Shown: positions 29,237-38,747 of the stretch, piece by piece
How the letters are laid out: the number at the start of each line of letters is the position of its first letter
Numbering within the stretch: the first letter of the stretch is position 1
DNA from: Myxococcales bacterium
GTDB taxonomy: Bacteria; Myxococcota; Myxococcia; Myxococcales; Myxococcaceae
Length of the DNA stretch: 64,000 nucleotides
Assembly: GCA_020846875.1 (NCBI GenBank)
Contig: JADLDB010000065.1
Coordinates: 1 to 64,000 of the forward strand
Direction of reading: 5' to 3'
Made by a program: the position numbers and the translations under genes
Notes under the pieces: model-generated
What the model was told of the DNA's origin: nothing
What the model saw: the letters and a program-made list of their open reading frames with translations, nothing else
Databases searched by the model: none

Positions 29237-32200
29237 ATGGCAACGCATCGCGCGCTGTGGGCGCTCCTCGCGCTCCTGGCTCTCCCGGCCTGCTTCAGCT
29301 CCGTCCGCGAGCCCGACTGCCTCTTGGACGGCACCTGCGAGTGCAAGCAGAAGTCCGACTGCCCCGCCGGCAAGGACTGCGTGGACGGGAAGTGCTTCGA
29401 GATCCCCGACGCGGGGCTGCCGGGCGATCTCGGCTGGCCGTGCGCGCAGGACGACGAGTGCCTCTTCGGCCCCTGCCTGCCCAGAGGCCCCGGCAACGGC
29501 GGGGTGTGCAGCGCCCGGTGCGACGCCGACGGCGGTTTCTTCTGCGCGAAGGGCTGGGAGTGCAAGCAGGGCTTCGGCAGGGACAAGCTGGTCTGCGCGC
29601 CGCCCCTCCAGGCGCTGTGCCTCGAGTGTCAGACGGACCTCGACTGCAACGTGGCGGGCGATCGCTGCCTCACCATCTCCGGCGACACCTTCTGCGGGCG
29701 CGACTGCAGCGTCACCGGCGCCTGTCCCCAGGGCTACTCGTGCCGCTCGTTGATGGTGGACGGCGGCGTGGCGCGCCAGTGCGTGCCCGACTCCAACACC
29801 TGCCAGTGCAGCCTGGTGAGCGCGGGGTTGAGGCGCAGCTGCAAGCGCTCCAGCGGGCTGGGCACCTGCTTCGGCTTCGAGACCTGCCAGCCCAACGCCA
29901 CCTGGTCGGGCTGCGACGCGCCCAACGCCTCCCTGGAGCTCTGCAACGGCGACGACGACGACTGTGACGGGCTGGTCGATCAGGCGGATCCGGATCTCAT
30001 CACCAGCGGCCTGCCCGGCTACCCCAACTGCCGAAAGGGGCTGACCTGCACCGGGAAGTGGGGCTGCGGGCCGCTGGGCGACGGGGGCTTCGGCTTCTCC
30101 TGCAGCGCGCCGGATCCGCAGGAAGAGAAGTGCAACGGGGCGGACGACGACTGCAACGGCCTCACCGACGATGGCCTCATCGACGCCATGGGCAACTACA
30201 CCAGCGCACGCGCCTGCGGCAGCTGCGGCACCGACTGCTTCGAGGTGCTGGCGAACCTGCTGGAGGACGGCGGCGCGGTGGTGCCCGGCGCGGCCACCTG
30301 CGAGCTGCGCAACGGCCAGCGGACCTGCGTGCCCCGCCTCTGCGAGAAGGGCTACTACCCGTCGCTCACCGCGGCGCCCCAGGTGTGTGAGAGAGCCGTC
30401 ACCAGCCAGTGCCGGCCGTGCACCACCGCGGCGGACTGCGTGGTGCCTGGAGATCAATGCGTGTCGGTGGGCTTCGATCCCGGCACCTTCTGCGCCCAGG
30501 CCTGCGACGAGAGCACGGTCTACGCGGGCTGCACCGGGCGGGTGGGGGAGCGCGGCTGCTGTCCTGCGGACTCGACCTGCCAGAGCGTCAACGGGAGCAA
30601 GCTGTGCGTGCCCAACGGGAATTCCTGCCAGTGCACGCCGGCCCGCGCCGGCTTCGCGCGCAGCTGCTTCGTCACGCTGGGCGCCGCCACCTGCGTGGGT
30701 CAGCAGACCTGCAGCGCCCAGGGCACCTTCGGGGTGTGTGACACCTCGCAGACGTCGGTGGAGCTGTGCGACTCGCGCGACAACGACTGCGACGGGGTGG
30801 TGGACGACGGCTTCATCAACACCCGGGGCACCGGCACCTACGACACCGACGCGCACTGCGGCGCCTGCCAGAACGACTGCCGCGCCCGCTGGAGCCCCAC
30901 CATCCAGCACGCGATCGGCGGCTGCCTGCCCGGCATCGGCATGCCGCCGGCCTGCGCCATCGTCCAGTGCACGACAGAGACGGTCCCCGGCGGCGGCGGC
31001 TGCCGGCTGGACGGCGAGTGCACCAACGGGCGGATCTGCCACCCCACCTACCGGCAGTGCGTGAAGGCCTGCACCGGGCCGGCGGACTGCCAGGCGGGGC
31101 AGACCTGCGTGAACAACTTCTGCACCCGGAGCTGCAGCTCCGACGCCCAGTGCGTGACGGCCTTCGGCGCCCCGTCCTCCTGCACCGGCGGGACCTGCTC
31201 GGTGACGTACCAGTTCGTGAACGTCGACAACGAGGAGACCAACGGCTGCGAGTGCGCGGCGCAGAGCACCTCGGACGATCCGGATCTCTACGCGACGTAC
31301 CCGCAGCCCGGCCTGCCGTACCTGGATCGCAACTGCGACCTGGTGGACGGCGTGGCCTCCACCGCGCTGTACGTGTGGGCCCAGTCGGCCGCGAGCCAGG
31401 GCACGCGCACCTCGCCCTTCCGCACCATCTCCGAGGCGATCGCCGCGTTCCGGCCCGGCGTGCACTCCGCGATCCTGGTGGCCCAGGGCACCTACGTGGA
31501 GCAGGTGGTGATGAAGAACGGCGCGTCGATCTTCGGCGGCTACGCGCCCCTCTTCGCGCGGCGCGACGTGATCCAGTACCCGACGTTGATCGAAGCGGCG
31601 GAGCCGACCGGCAGCGTGCGCGGCACCGTCAACGCCGAAGGGCTGTCCTCCCGCACCGTGTTGGCCGGCTTCACCGTCCGCGGGTACGACGTGATCTCCC
31701 GGCCGCTGCCCGGCCAGAGCGCGAAGAACAGCTACGCGGTGTACGTGAAGAGCTCACCGCAGCTGGTGCTGCAGAACAACCACCTGGTGGGCGGGCGCGG
31801 AGGAGACGCCACCCCGGCCCTCCCGGGCATCGCGGGCGCCAACGGAGGTTCGGGCCAGAACGGCCTGCCCGCGCGCGAGTGCAACACGCCGACCTGCGTG
31901 GCGGAGACCCAGGCGGGCGGCCTGCCCGGCGCCAACACGGCGTGCGCGGCCGGGACCCGCGGCAACCCCGGGGCCGGCTCCGACTTGAACAACGAGCCGC
32001 AGGACTACCAGACCACCGCGGGCGGCAACGGGCGGGGCGGCTCCAACTCGATCTACTCCCACTCGGATCCGTCCCAGTCCGCCTTCTGCAAGTACGACTG
32101 CATCATCCAGGGCACGGGGCCGGCGGCGGGCGCGGCGCAGAACGGCGGTGACGGCGCGGCCAACCCCGCGGGGCGTGGCTGCGTGGTCGCCTCAGGGGCG

Positions 32201-32839
32201 ATCGTGGGGGATGACTGGGTGAGCGCTCTCGGCACCGCGGGATCCTCGGGCAGCCCGGGGCGCGGGGGCGGGGGCGGCGGTGCGGGCGGCTGCGTGCGCA
32301 ACGACAACCCCACCACCTGCACGGTGGGCCGGCGGGTGGGCGATCTGGGCGGCACCGGCGGCGGCGGCGGCGCGGGCGGCTGCGGCGGTGGACTGGGCAA
32401 CGGCGCGGCGGGGGGCGGCGGCAGCTTCGCCGTCTTCATCATCGGCCCGGCGCCCGGCATCGACGGCAACCTGATCGACCTGGGCTTCGGCGGCAACGGA
32501 GGCAGCGGCGGCGCCGGTGGCTACGGCGGGCTGGGCGGACCGGGCGGGCGCGGCGGACCCAACAACGCGGTGGCGTGGTGCGCGGGCCAGGGCGGGCCGG
32601 GCGGGCGGGGCGGCAACGGCGGCGCGGGCAGCGGCGGCGGGGGCGGGTGCGGAGGCAGCGTCTTCGGCGTGGGGGGGCAGAACATCCTCGCGGCGGGGTA
32701 CTCGGCGCGGAACACCTTCGCGCCTTCCCCGATGAACGCGCAGGGCCAGGGCGGCGTGGGTGGCGCGTCGCCGGCCGGCAACGCCTTCCGCGGCGGAGAC
32801 GGCGTGGCCGGGGTCGTCAACCAGGTGCTGTCCTTCTAG
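29237..32839 (+). CDS. giant Cys-rich and Gly-rich surface lipoprotein (MopE-like modules)
   Basis: 1200 aa. Signal peptide with lipobox LLALPAC (Cys19). Residues 20-700 are Cys-rich, with recurring CxxxxDCxxGxxC units and three acidic NGDDDDCDGLVDQ-type motifs (near 236, 299 and 512) that resemble the putative metal-binding repeats of MopE-like proteins. A segment at about 720-850 (SPFRTISEAIAAFRPG, GTYVEQVVMKNGASIFGGY) looks like a right-handed beta-helix. Residues about 855-1150 are mostly Gly with Ala, Asn and Ser. The same layout recurs in the next gene and at 55984-58638. Probably an outer-surface protein. ATG 29237 has no clear Shine-Dalgarno sequence. The following paralogue starts 10 bases after its stop. 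Confidence 0.85.
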   Translation: MATHRALWALLALLALPACFSSVREPDCLLDGTCECKQKSDCPAGKDCVDGKCFEIPDAGLPGDLGWPCAQDDECLFGPCLPRGPGNGGVCSARCDADGGFFCAKGWECKQGFGRDKLVCAPPLQALCLECQTDLDCNVAGDRCLTISGDTFCGRDCSVTGACPQGYSCRSLMVDGGVARQCVPDSNTCQCSLVSAGLRRSCKRSSGLGTCFGFETCQPNATWSGCDAPNASLELCNGDDDDCDGLVDQADPDLITSGLPGYPNCRKGLTCTGKWGCGPLGDGGFGFSCSAPDPQEEKCNGADDDCNGLTDDGLIDAMGNYTSARACGSCGTDCFEVLANLLEDGGAVVPGAATCELRNGQRTCVPRLCEKGYYPSLTAAPQVCERAVTSQCRPCTTAADCVVPGDQCVSVGFDPGTFCAQACDESTVYAGCTGRVGERGCCPADSTCQSVNGSKLCVPNGNSCQCTPARAGFARSCFVTLGAATCVGQQTCSAQGTFGVCDTSQTSVELCDSRDNDCDGVVDDGFINTRGTGTYDTDAHCGACQNDCRARWSPTIQHAIGGCLPGIGMPPACAIVQCTTETVPGGGGCRLDGECTNGRICHPTYRQCVKACTGPADCQAGQTCVNNFCTRSCSSDAQCVTAFGAPSSCTGGTCSVTYQFVNVDNEETNGCECAAQSTSDDPDLYATYPQPGLPYLDRNCDLVDGVASTALYVWAQSAASQGTRTSPFRTISEAIAAFRPGVHSAILVAQGTYVEQVVMKNGASIFGGYAPLFARRDVIQYPTLIEAAEPTGSVRGTVNAEGLSSRTVLAGFTVRGYDVISRPLPGQSAKNSYAVYVKSSPQLVLQNNHLVGGRGGDATPALPGIAGANGGSGQNGLPARECNTPTCVAETQAGGLPGANTACAAGTRGNPGAGSDLNNEPQDYQTTAGGNGRGGSNSIYSHSDPSQSAFCKYDCIIQGTGPAAGAAQNGGDGAANPAGRGCVVASGAIVGDDWVSALGTAGSSGSPGRGGGGGGAGGCVRNDNPTTCTVGRRVGDLGGTGGGGGAGGCGGGLGNGAAGGGGSFAVFIIGPAPGIDGNLIDLGFGGNGGSGGAGGYGGLGGPGGRGGPNNAVAWCAGQGGPGGRGGNGGAGSGGGGGCGGSVFGVGGQNILAAGYSARNTFAPSPMNAQGQGGVGGASPAGNAFRGGDGVAGVVNQVLSF

Positions 32840-32848
32840 GGGCCGAAG

Positions 32849-35800
32849 ATGAAGACGATCTCTCGACTCCTCCTCGTCCTCCTCCTCCTCGCCGGGCTCT
32901 TCGAGGCGTGCGGCCGCACCATCCCCAAGCCGCGCGAGGTGAAGTGCGTCTTCGACAGCGACTGCGACGCCGGCCTGCGCTGCGTGAATCAGGTCTGCCA
33001 GGTGTTGGATCTTCCCGACGGCGGCCCCAAGCGCGGCAACAAGCGCTTTGGCGAGCCCTGCGACGCCGGCCTCGAGTGCGACTCCGCGCGCTGCGTGGGC
33101 GGCCCCACCGGCGCCTTCTGCACCCTGGACTGCGGCGAGGACGCCGGCTGCCCCTACGCCTACGACTGCAAGGGCCTGGTCGACCCGGACGAGCCCGACG
33201 GCGGCGCGCGGGTGTCTCTGTGCACCATTCCCCAGCCGCTCTTGTGCCAGGGCTGCGGCGGGGATCTCGAGTGCGGTGCCTCGGGCGCGGACAAGTGCCT
33301 CGCGCTGGACGGGGGGAACTTCTGCGGCCGCGACTGCACCTTCACCGGCTGCCCGGAGCTCTTCTCCTGCGTGGCGCTGGCCGATGGCTCGAAGCAGTGC
33401 GTTCCCCAGGGCCGCACCTGCGACTGCGTCCCCGAGACGCTGGGCCTCAAGAAGTCCTGCCGCGGCGAGCCCAACGCCTTCGGCCGGTGCCTGGGCAGCC
33501 AGATCTGCCAGGCCGACGGGGGCTTCACCGCCTGCGACGCCCCGCCCGCCCTCGGGGAGACCTGCAACGGCGCCGACGACGACTGCAACGGCGCGATCGA
33601 CGACGGCACCTGGCCGGAGTGCATGAAGACGGTGGGGAACGTCACCTGCCGTGGGCCCCAGGTGTGCTTCGCCACCGCCGGGCTGGTGTGCACCGCGCGC
33701 GCCCCGGAGCCGGAGGTGTGCAACGGCGAGGACGACGACTGCAACGGGGTGGTGGACGAGGGCTTCCGCGATCCCCGCGGCCGGTACACCACCCTGCCGC
33801 ACTGCGGTGCCTGCGGGAACAACTGCGCCACCGCCATCGCGCACGCCACGTCCACCACCTGCGACTCCAGCGCCGACGCGGCCCGCTGCAGGGTGACGGC
33901 GTGCGAGCCCGGCTACTTCCCGTACGCGGACAACACCCAGTGCCTCCAGTTGCCCGACACGCTCTGCCACGCCTGCCAGGTGGACGCGGACTGCGTGGGC
34001 CCGGGCGCCCGCTGCCTCACGGTGGACGGGGAGAAGGTGTGTGGCCGTGACTGCGGACCGGGCAGCCCGTACCCGCCCGGCTGCCCCGGCGGCTACACCT
34101 GCACCGCCATGCCCGGCGGCGGAAGCCAGTGCCTGCCTTCCACCGGCACCTGCAGCTGCCGCGCGAACACCCTGGGATCCTCGCGCTCCTGCACGGTGAT
34201 GGCCTGCCGCGGCTTCGAGACGTGCGCGCAGGGCCCGGGTGGCCCGGACTGGAGCGCCTGCGACGTCAACTCCTTCAACCCCGAGATCTGCGACGGCAAG
34301 GACAACAACTGCAACGGCCAGCTGGACGAAGGCTTCCGCAACCAGGCCACCGGCCGCTACGACACCGCGCAGCACTGCGGCTTCTGCAACAACGACTGCA
34401 CCAAGTACTTCTCGCCGGTGCTGCAGCACACCACCGGCGTCTGCGACACCGCGCCCGTCATGCCCCGCTGCACCATGGGCCCATGCCTCACCGCCACGGT
34501 GGGCGGCGTCACGTACGAGTGGGTCAACGTCAACGGCGAGTCGGCCGACGGGTGCGAGTGCCGGCGGGTGCAGGGCAACCTGACCATCGATCTCCCGGAT
34601 CGCGGCCCCTCCACCACCGGCGCCGCCAGCTGGGTGGACGAGAACTGCGACGGCATCGACGGGGTGCTGGGCCACGCCGTCTTCGTCTCCGCCACCGCCA
34701 ACCCGGGCGGCAACGGCAGCCGCACCGCCCCCTTCCTGACGATCGCCCAGGGCCTCGCGGCGATGCAGAGCCAGGGCAAGCAGTACGTGCTGGTGGCCCA
34801 GGGCCTGTACCGGGAGAACGTGCGCCTCTTCGACGGCGCGCAGCTGTTCGGCGGGTACGCCTCGGACTTCTTGAAGCGCGATCCCCAGGTGCACACCACC
34901 ACCGTGAAGGGCGTGCAGCCCACCGCCACCGCCATCGCGGCGATCCACGCCGAGAGCCTGGGCAACGGCGCGGCGGAGACGGTGGTGTCGGGCTTCATCC
35001 TCTCCGGGTGGGACGTGTCCACGGCGACGCCGCAGGGGACGGCGGCCGAGGCCTCCATCGCGGTGTACCTGCGCGACGTGGGCGCGCGCTTCGTGCTCCA
35101 GTCCAACGACGTGCTGGGCGGGCGCGGCGGCGAAGGAGGGCGGGGGGCGACGGGCGCGCAGGGCTTCGGGCGGCAGGCGTCGGGGCAGCTGGCCGGCGCC
35201 AACGCCATCGACAGCCAGTTCTTCCCGGGCGGCACCTGCACCGGCGCCAACCACCGCACCGGTGCCTCCGCGGGCACCAACTCGGTGTGCCCGGCCGGCA
35301 ACGCCACCCCGGGGGGCAGCGTGATCTGCCCGGTGTACACCTTCGCCGGCAACCAGGGGCAGCAGCAGCAGTACGTCAACCCGCCCGTGACGTCGCGGGA
35401 CGGGCGCGGCGGGTGGGACTGGAGCTTCGACTCCATGTCCGGCTTCGGCTGCAGCCACGTCACCGAGTCGGGCTTCCCCTTGAGCATCCAGCAGCATGAC
35501 GGCGACGACGGCAAGCCGGGCGCGGACGGAACGGGAGGCACGGGCGGGCCGGGGGCGCCGGCGCAGGCGCGGCACGGCAGCATCTCGGGTGGGCGCTGGG
35601 TGGCGTCACCTTCTGCCGCGGCGTCGGGCGGCGCGGGTGGCTCGGCGCAGGGAGGCGGTGGCGGTGGCGCGGGTGGCGGCGTGGCCCGCTTCCCCATGGG
35701 CGGCTGCCAGGGCTGGGAGATCGGCGCCACGGGCGGCGGCGGCGGTGCCGGCGGCTGCGGGGGCACCGGCGGGCAGGCCGGCGGCGCGGGAGGGGCCTCC

Positions 35801-36292
35801 ATCGCCCTGCTGATCGTCTCCTCGGCGCCCACCACCGTCCTGCCCACCATTCGAGACAACCGCTTCCAGCGCGGCACCGGCGGTAACGGCGGCGCGGGAG
35901 GCTTCGGCGGCGCGGGCGGCCTGGGCGGCGGCGGCGGCTTCGGCGGCAACGCGGATCGCTGGAGCTCCTCGGTGGGCGGCAAGGGGGGCGAAGGCGGAAA
36001 CGGTGGACCCGGCGGCGGAGGAGGCGGCGGCGCGGGAGGCCCCAGCTTCGCGGTGCTGGCCTTCAACGTGGCGGCCCCTTCGGTGGCGCCGCCCAACACC
36101 TTCCTCACCCCCTCTGGCCTCGACACCAGCGGGCCCGGCGGCGCGGGTGGCTCCAGCCCCGGGGCGATGTCTTCGTCCGGGACGCCCGGCACTCGTGGGG
36201 CCTTTGCCAACGTCATGTGGCTGCGGGCCTGCAGCTCGGGCTGCTTCTCTGGCACCGCCTGCGACGGCAACGGGGTCTGCGTGCCGAACTGA
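32849..36292 (+). CDS. second giant Cys-rich and Gly-rich surface lipoprotein, tandem paralogue
   Basis: 1147 aa, clearly homologous to the preceding gene. Lipobox-like LAGLFEAC (Cys21). Cys-rich units with CNGADDDCNGAIDDG (near 239), CNGEDDDCNGVVDEG (near 291) and CDGKDNNCNGQLDEG (near 482); a beta-helix segment (about 620-750, SRTAPFLTIAQGLAAM, QLFGGYASDFLKRD); and a Gly-rich region (about 755-1105). The last 25 residues are again Cys-rich (CSSGCFSGTACDGNGVCVPN), which the first paralogue lacks. The purine-rich AGGGGCCGAAG precedes ATG 32849. The tandem pair is probably one operon from a gene duplication. Confidence 0.85.
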   Translation: MKTISRLLLVLLLLAGLFEACGRTIPKPREVKCVFDSDCDAGLRCVNQVCQVLDLPDGGPKRGNKRFGEPCDAGLECDSARCVGGPTGAFCTLDCGEDAGCPYAYDCKGLVDPDEPDGGARVSLCTIPQPLLCQGCGGDLECGASGADKCLALDGGNFCGRDCTFTGCPELFSCVALADGSKQCVPQGRTCDCVPETLGLKKSCRGEPNAFGRCLGSQICQADGGFTACDAPPALGETCNGADDDCNGAIDDGTWPECMKTVGNVTCRGPQVCFATAGLVCTARAPEPEVCNGEDDDCNGVVDEGFRDPRGRYTTLPHCGACGNNCATAIAHATSTTCDSSADAARCRVTACEPGYFPYADNTQCLQLPDTLCHACQVDADCVGPGARCLTVDGEKVCGRDCGPGSPYPPGCPGGYTCTAMPGGGSQCLPSTGTCSCRANTLGSSRSCTVMACRGFETCAQGPGGPDWSACDVNSFNPEICDGKDNNCNGQLDEGFRNQATGRYDTAQHCGFCNNDCTKYFSPVLQHTTGVCDTAPVMPRCTMGPCLTATVGGVTYEWVNVNGESADGCECRRVQGNLTIDLPDRGPSTTGAASWVDENCDGIDGVLGHAVFVSATANPGGNGSRTAPFLTIAQGLAAMQSQGKQYVLVAQGLYRENVRLFDGAQLFGGYASDFLKRDPQVHTTTVKGVQPTATAIAAIHAESLGNGAAETVVSGFILSGWDVSTATPQGTAAEASIAVYLRDVGARFVLQSNDVLGGRGGEGGRGATGAQGFGRQASGQLAGANAIDSQFFPGGTCTGANHRTGASAGTNSVCPAGNATPGGSVICPVYTFAGNQGQQQQYVNPPVTSRDGRGGWDWSFDSMSGFGCSHVTESGFPLSIQQHDGDDGKPGADGTGGTGGPGAPAQARHGSISGGRWVASPSAAASGGAGGSAQGGGGGGAGGGVARFPMGGCQGWEIGATGGGGGAGGCGGTGGQAGGAGGASIALLIVSSAPTTVLPTIRDNRFQRGTGGNGGAGGFGGAGGLGGGGGFGGNADRWSSSVGGKGGEGGNGGPGGGGGGGAGGPSFAVLAFNVAAPSVAPPNTFLTPSGLDTSGPGGAGGSSPGAMSSSGTPGTRGAFANVMWLRACSSGCFSGTACDGNGVCVPN

Positions 36293-36358
36293 GGCCTTCG
36301 GCCCGGTGCCCCGGCAAGGGTGTCGCACGGCGCTGGCGCGCGTTACCGTTGGCGCGTC

Positions 36359-36778
36359 ATGCCGATCGACACGAGCGAGCTGAAGACGCGGTCCGGCCAC
36401 CCGGTGCTGCGCGCGGAGTTCTCCGGTGAGGTGACGGTGGAGGAGGCGCGGCGCTACCACGCCAGCGTCTGCCCCGGCGGCCCGTATGAGCTGCACGGGC
36501 ACCTGGTGCTGGGCAAGGTGACGGATCTGTCCAGCGACGTGAGGCAGGTGCTCGGCTCGAGGAAGCCCGATCCCCACAACCCTGTGCCGGTGGCGATGCT
36601 GTTCTCCTCGACCCTGGTGCGGATGGCCGCCGGCCTGGTGCTGCGGCTCATGGGCGACGTGAAGAGCGAGACGTTCAAGAAGGAGGCGGACGCGCTGGCG
36701 TGGCTCGACGGGGAGCTGATCCGCTTCCATGCCCGGCGAGCGGAGACGGCGAAGCCCGCCTCGGGCAACGCCGGCTGA
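36359..36778 (+). CDS. small SpoIIAA/STAS-like protein
   Basis: 139 aa. The pattern ELKTRSGHPVLRAEFSGEVTVEEARRYH and then HLVLGKVTDLSSDVRQVL suggests the alternating beta-alpha fold of SpoIIAA-like STAS domains, which often bind nucleotides or act as switches; the later part (VAMLFSSTLVRMAAGLVLRLM, EADALAWLDGELIRFHARR) fits the same fold. No signal peptide, so cytoplasmic. ATG 36359 is preferred over the upstream open part. It is convergent with the next gene; the family assignment is tentative. Confidence 0.6.
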   Translation: MPIDTSELKTRSGHPVLRAEFSGEVTVEEARRYHASVCPGGPYELHGHLVLGKVTDLSSDVRQVLGSRKPDPHNPVPVAMLFSSTLVRMAAGLVLRLMGDVKSETFKKEADALAWLDGELIRFHARRAETAKPASGNAG

Positions 36779-36784
36779 CGCTCT

Positions 36785-37894
36785 TCAGTTGATCGTCACC
36801 GGCGCGCACGTGGACACGCCGGCGCCGACGATGCGCCGGCCGGTGTCCCGGCTGAGGTTGGTGACGGCCCCGGTCTGCCCGTTGAGGCGCCAGAGGGTGG
36901 TGGAGGGATCGACGTCGCGCTCGAGGAAGATCCAGAAGTCTCCGCCCCAGAAGGCGAAGGCCCAGGCCTGGGGGGAGCCGGTGAGCGGCGTGGCGGCGAA
37001 GGCCGGGGACAGCTCGCCGCCGGTGTCCTTGTCCAGTCGCACCACCCGCGGCTGGGCGGCGTCGGGGAAGAAGCCCCACAGCGTCGCGTCGCCGGTGCCG
37101 GTGAGCTCGGGTGCGCCGTCGAGGGTGCCCCGCAGGCTGATCTCGTAGGGCGGCACCGTGGAGAGCGTGCCGAACCGGGTGGACAGCAGCGAGCCGCCCA
37201 GGGGGCTGCCCGAGATGAACAGCGTTTCCTCGCGCGAGCCTGGGGCGTTGGCGACGAAGCCCATGCCGAACTTCCCTACGCTCTGCTGCGGCATGAAGCC
37301 CGTCTTCACACAGGTCAGCGGGGTGACGCGCAGGTTGACGGTGAACAACTCGCCTGAGTCGTAGATGATCCACGCCACCGCGCGGCGATCGACGGACATC
37401 GAGAAGGGCTCCGCCAGCGGCAGCGCCGGGCAAGTGAGCCGGCCCAGGTCGACGAAGGCGGCCGCCGTTCCGGCCTTGCGGGGATCGAAGCTGGACAGCG
37501 TCTTGTTCTGATCGACGACGTACACCAGCCTGGCCGCCTCGCTGCAGTCCTCCGCGCCCCCGTCGGGGCTGACGCCGATTCCGCCGCCGGTCCCTCCGCC
37601 GTTGCCCGCGCCTCCGAAGCCGCCGCCCCCTCCGCCGCCCGTCGATCCGCCGCCGCCCCCGGCGCCCTCCACGCAGCGGCCCAGGCTACACACCTGGCTG
37701 AAGCCGCAGATGGCGCACACCTTCCCGTCGAGGCCGCAGGCCTGCGCGGTCGCCTCGTTGCGGCACTCGCCCAGCTCGTCACAGCAGCCCGCGCAGTTGG
37801 AGACGCTGCACAGCCCCGTCCTCGAGGCGCCACACGAGGCGACCCAGAGGCCGGCGGACAGCCCGAGGCACAACGCCAGGATCCTGCTCAACAT
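36785..37894 (-). CDS. lipoprotein with Cys-rich head, Gly linker and beta-rich body
   Basis: 369 aa. Signal peptide ending SAGLWVASC (Cys21), then a Cys-rich segment (CSVSNCAGCCDELGECR and CAICGFSQVCSLGRCVEG, about 28-75). A Gly-rich linker (about 78-110) joins this to a beta-rich domain (about 120-369) with repeated strand patterns (VYVVDQNKTLSSFDPR, LFTVNLRVTPLTC, TTLWRLNGQTGAVTNLSRDT) that suggest a beta-propeller. The Gly linker matches those of other lipoproteins in the window. Function unknown; probably on the outer surface. ATG 37894 is chosen to give a normal signal peptide. Confidence 0.75.
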   Translation of the reverse strand: MLSRILALCLGLSAGLWVASCGASRTGLCSVSNCAGCCDELGECRNEATAQACGLDGKVCAICGFSQVCSLGRCVEGAGGGGGSTGGGGGGGFGGAGNGGGTGGGIGVSPDGGAEDCSEAARLVYVVDQNKTLSSFDPRKAGTAAAFVDLGRLTCPALPLAEPFSMSVDRRAVAWIIYDSGELFTVNLRVTPLTCVKTGFMPQQSVGKFGMGFVANAPGSREETLFISGSPLGGSLLSTRFGTLSTVPPYEISLRGTLDGAPELTGTGDATLWGFFPDAAQPRVVRLDKDTGGELSPAFAATPLTGSPQAWAFAFWGGDFWIFLERDVDPSTTLWRLNGQTGAVTNLSRDTGRRIVGAGVSTCAPVTIN

Positions 37895-38028
37895 GGAGTG
37901 GCTACGAGTTTCCCAGGCGCGCCACCGGCTGGCGCTCACGTCGAGGGCCTACGCTAACCACAACTGTTGCCCCGGCGGAAGTGTCGAGGTCCGTCCAGGT
38001 GGGACAGCGGCGCCCCAGCGGAGGCGCG

Positions 38029-38625
38029 TCAGCCCCGGGGCCGGAAGCCGTCGACGCGCTCCCAGGCCTCGACGGTGAAGACGTAGGGCTCGAGCGGCGC
38101 GCGGGACAGCTCGGCCAGGCGCGCGCGGGCGTGGCGGGAGAACTCCACGTCGCCCACCGCGTCCAGCAGCACGTGCACGTAGGCGCGCTGCAGCAGGGGC
38201 TTCTTGAAGAGGGAGTGGAGGGTCACCACCTCGTCGCCGTAGTCGCAGGCGCGGCGGTGGGCGTCGGCGTCGGCGGACCAACCCTCCCAGCCGGTGCGCT
38301 GGAGGGCCTCGCAGCGCAGCCGCACCAGCTCCAGCGTCGGGCCCTGGCCGTACACCCGCGCTCGCACCAGCGCGTCGACGCGGCGCTCGAAGTCGAGTCG
38401 CTCCTGCCGGCTCCGGAAGGCGGACTGACCTCGCGTCACCACGCCCGTCTCCGCGTCGATCTCCTGCACCTCGTGCAACTCACCCAGCGCTTCTTCCACG
38501 GCCGCGCGGGCGATCTCCGCGTCGCTCATCACCTCGTACAGCGTCACCTGGGTGGCCTGGGCGCGATCGACGTGCGCACAGCCAACTGCGGCAAAGGACA
38601 GGAGAATGAGGGGCAGCGCCCGCAT
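38029..38625 (-). CDS. small lipoprotein
   Basis: 198 aa. Signal peptide with lipobox FAAVGC (Cys16 from ATG 38625). The mature part is mostly charged helices with repeated Arg and Glu, for example AAVEEALGELHEVQEID and LDFERRVDALVRARVYGQG, and no recognised domain. An ATG seven codons upstream (38646) is possible but overlaps the divergent open frame. It is divergent from the PHP-domain gene; the starts are about 120 bases apart. Confidence 0.65.
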   Translation of the reverse strand: MRALPLILLSFAAVGCAHVDRAQATQVTLYEVMSDAEIARAAVEEALGELHEVQEIDAETGVVTRGQSAFRSRQERLDFERRVDALVRARVYGQGPTLELVRLRCEALQRTGWEGWSADADAHRRACDYGDEVVTLHSLFKKPLLQRAYVHVLLDAVGDVEFSRHARARLAELSRAPLEPYVFTVEAWERVDGFRPRG

Positions 38626-38747
38626 GGTACGTGTCAGACCCGTCATCTGTCGGTGGAGTGCAACCTGCGGTGGGCGTCACCTGGCGGCGACGGGCGGCGC
38701 GGGGCTTTCTCAAGGAGGTCAGCGGCGCGGTGGTAGCAAGCAGGCAG

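Noticed and set aside
34357-36270. Pro-rich open frame on the minus strand opposite the Gly-rich lipoprotein
   Set aside because: Pro runs are the antisense reading of GGC/GGG codons. The plus-strand gene has a lipobox, Cys units and a start near a purine-rich site.
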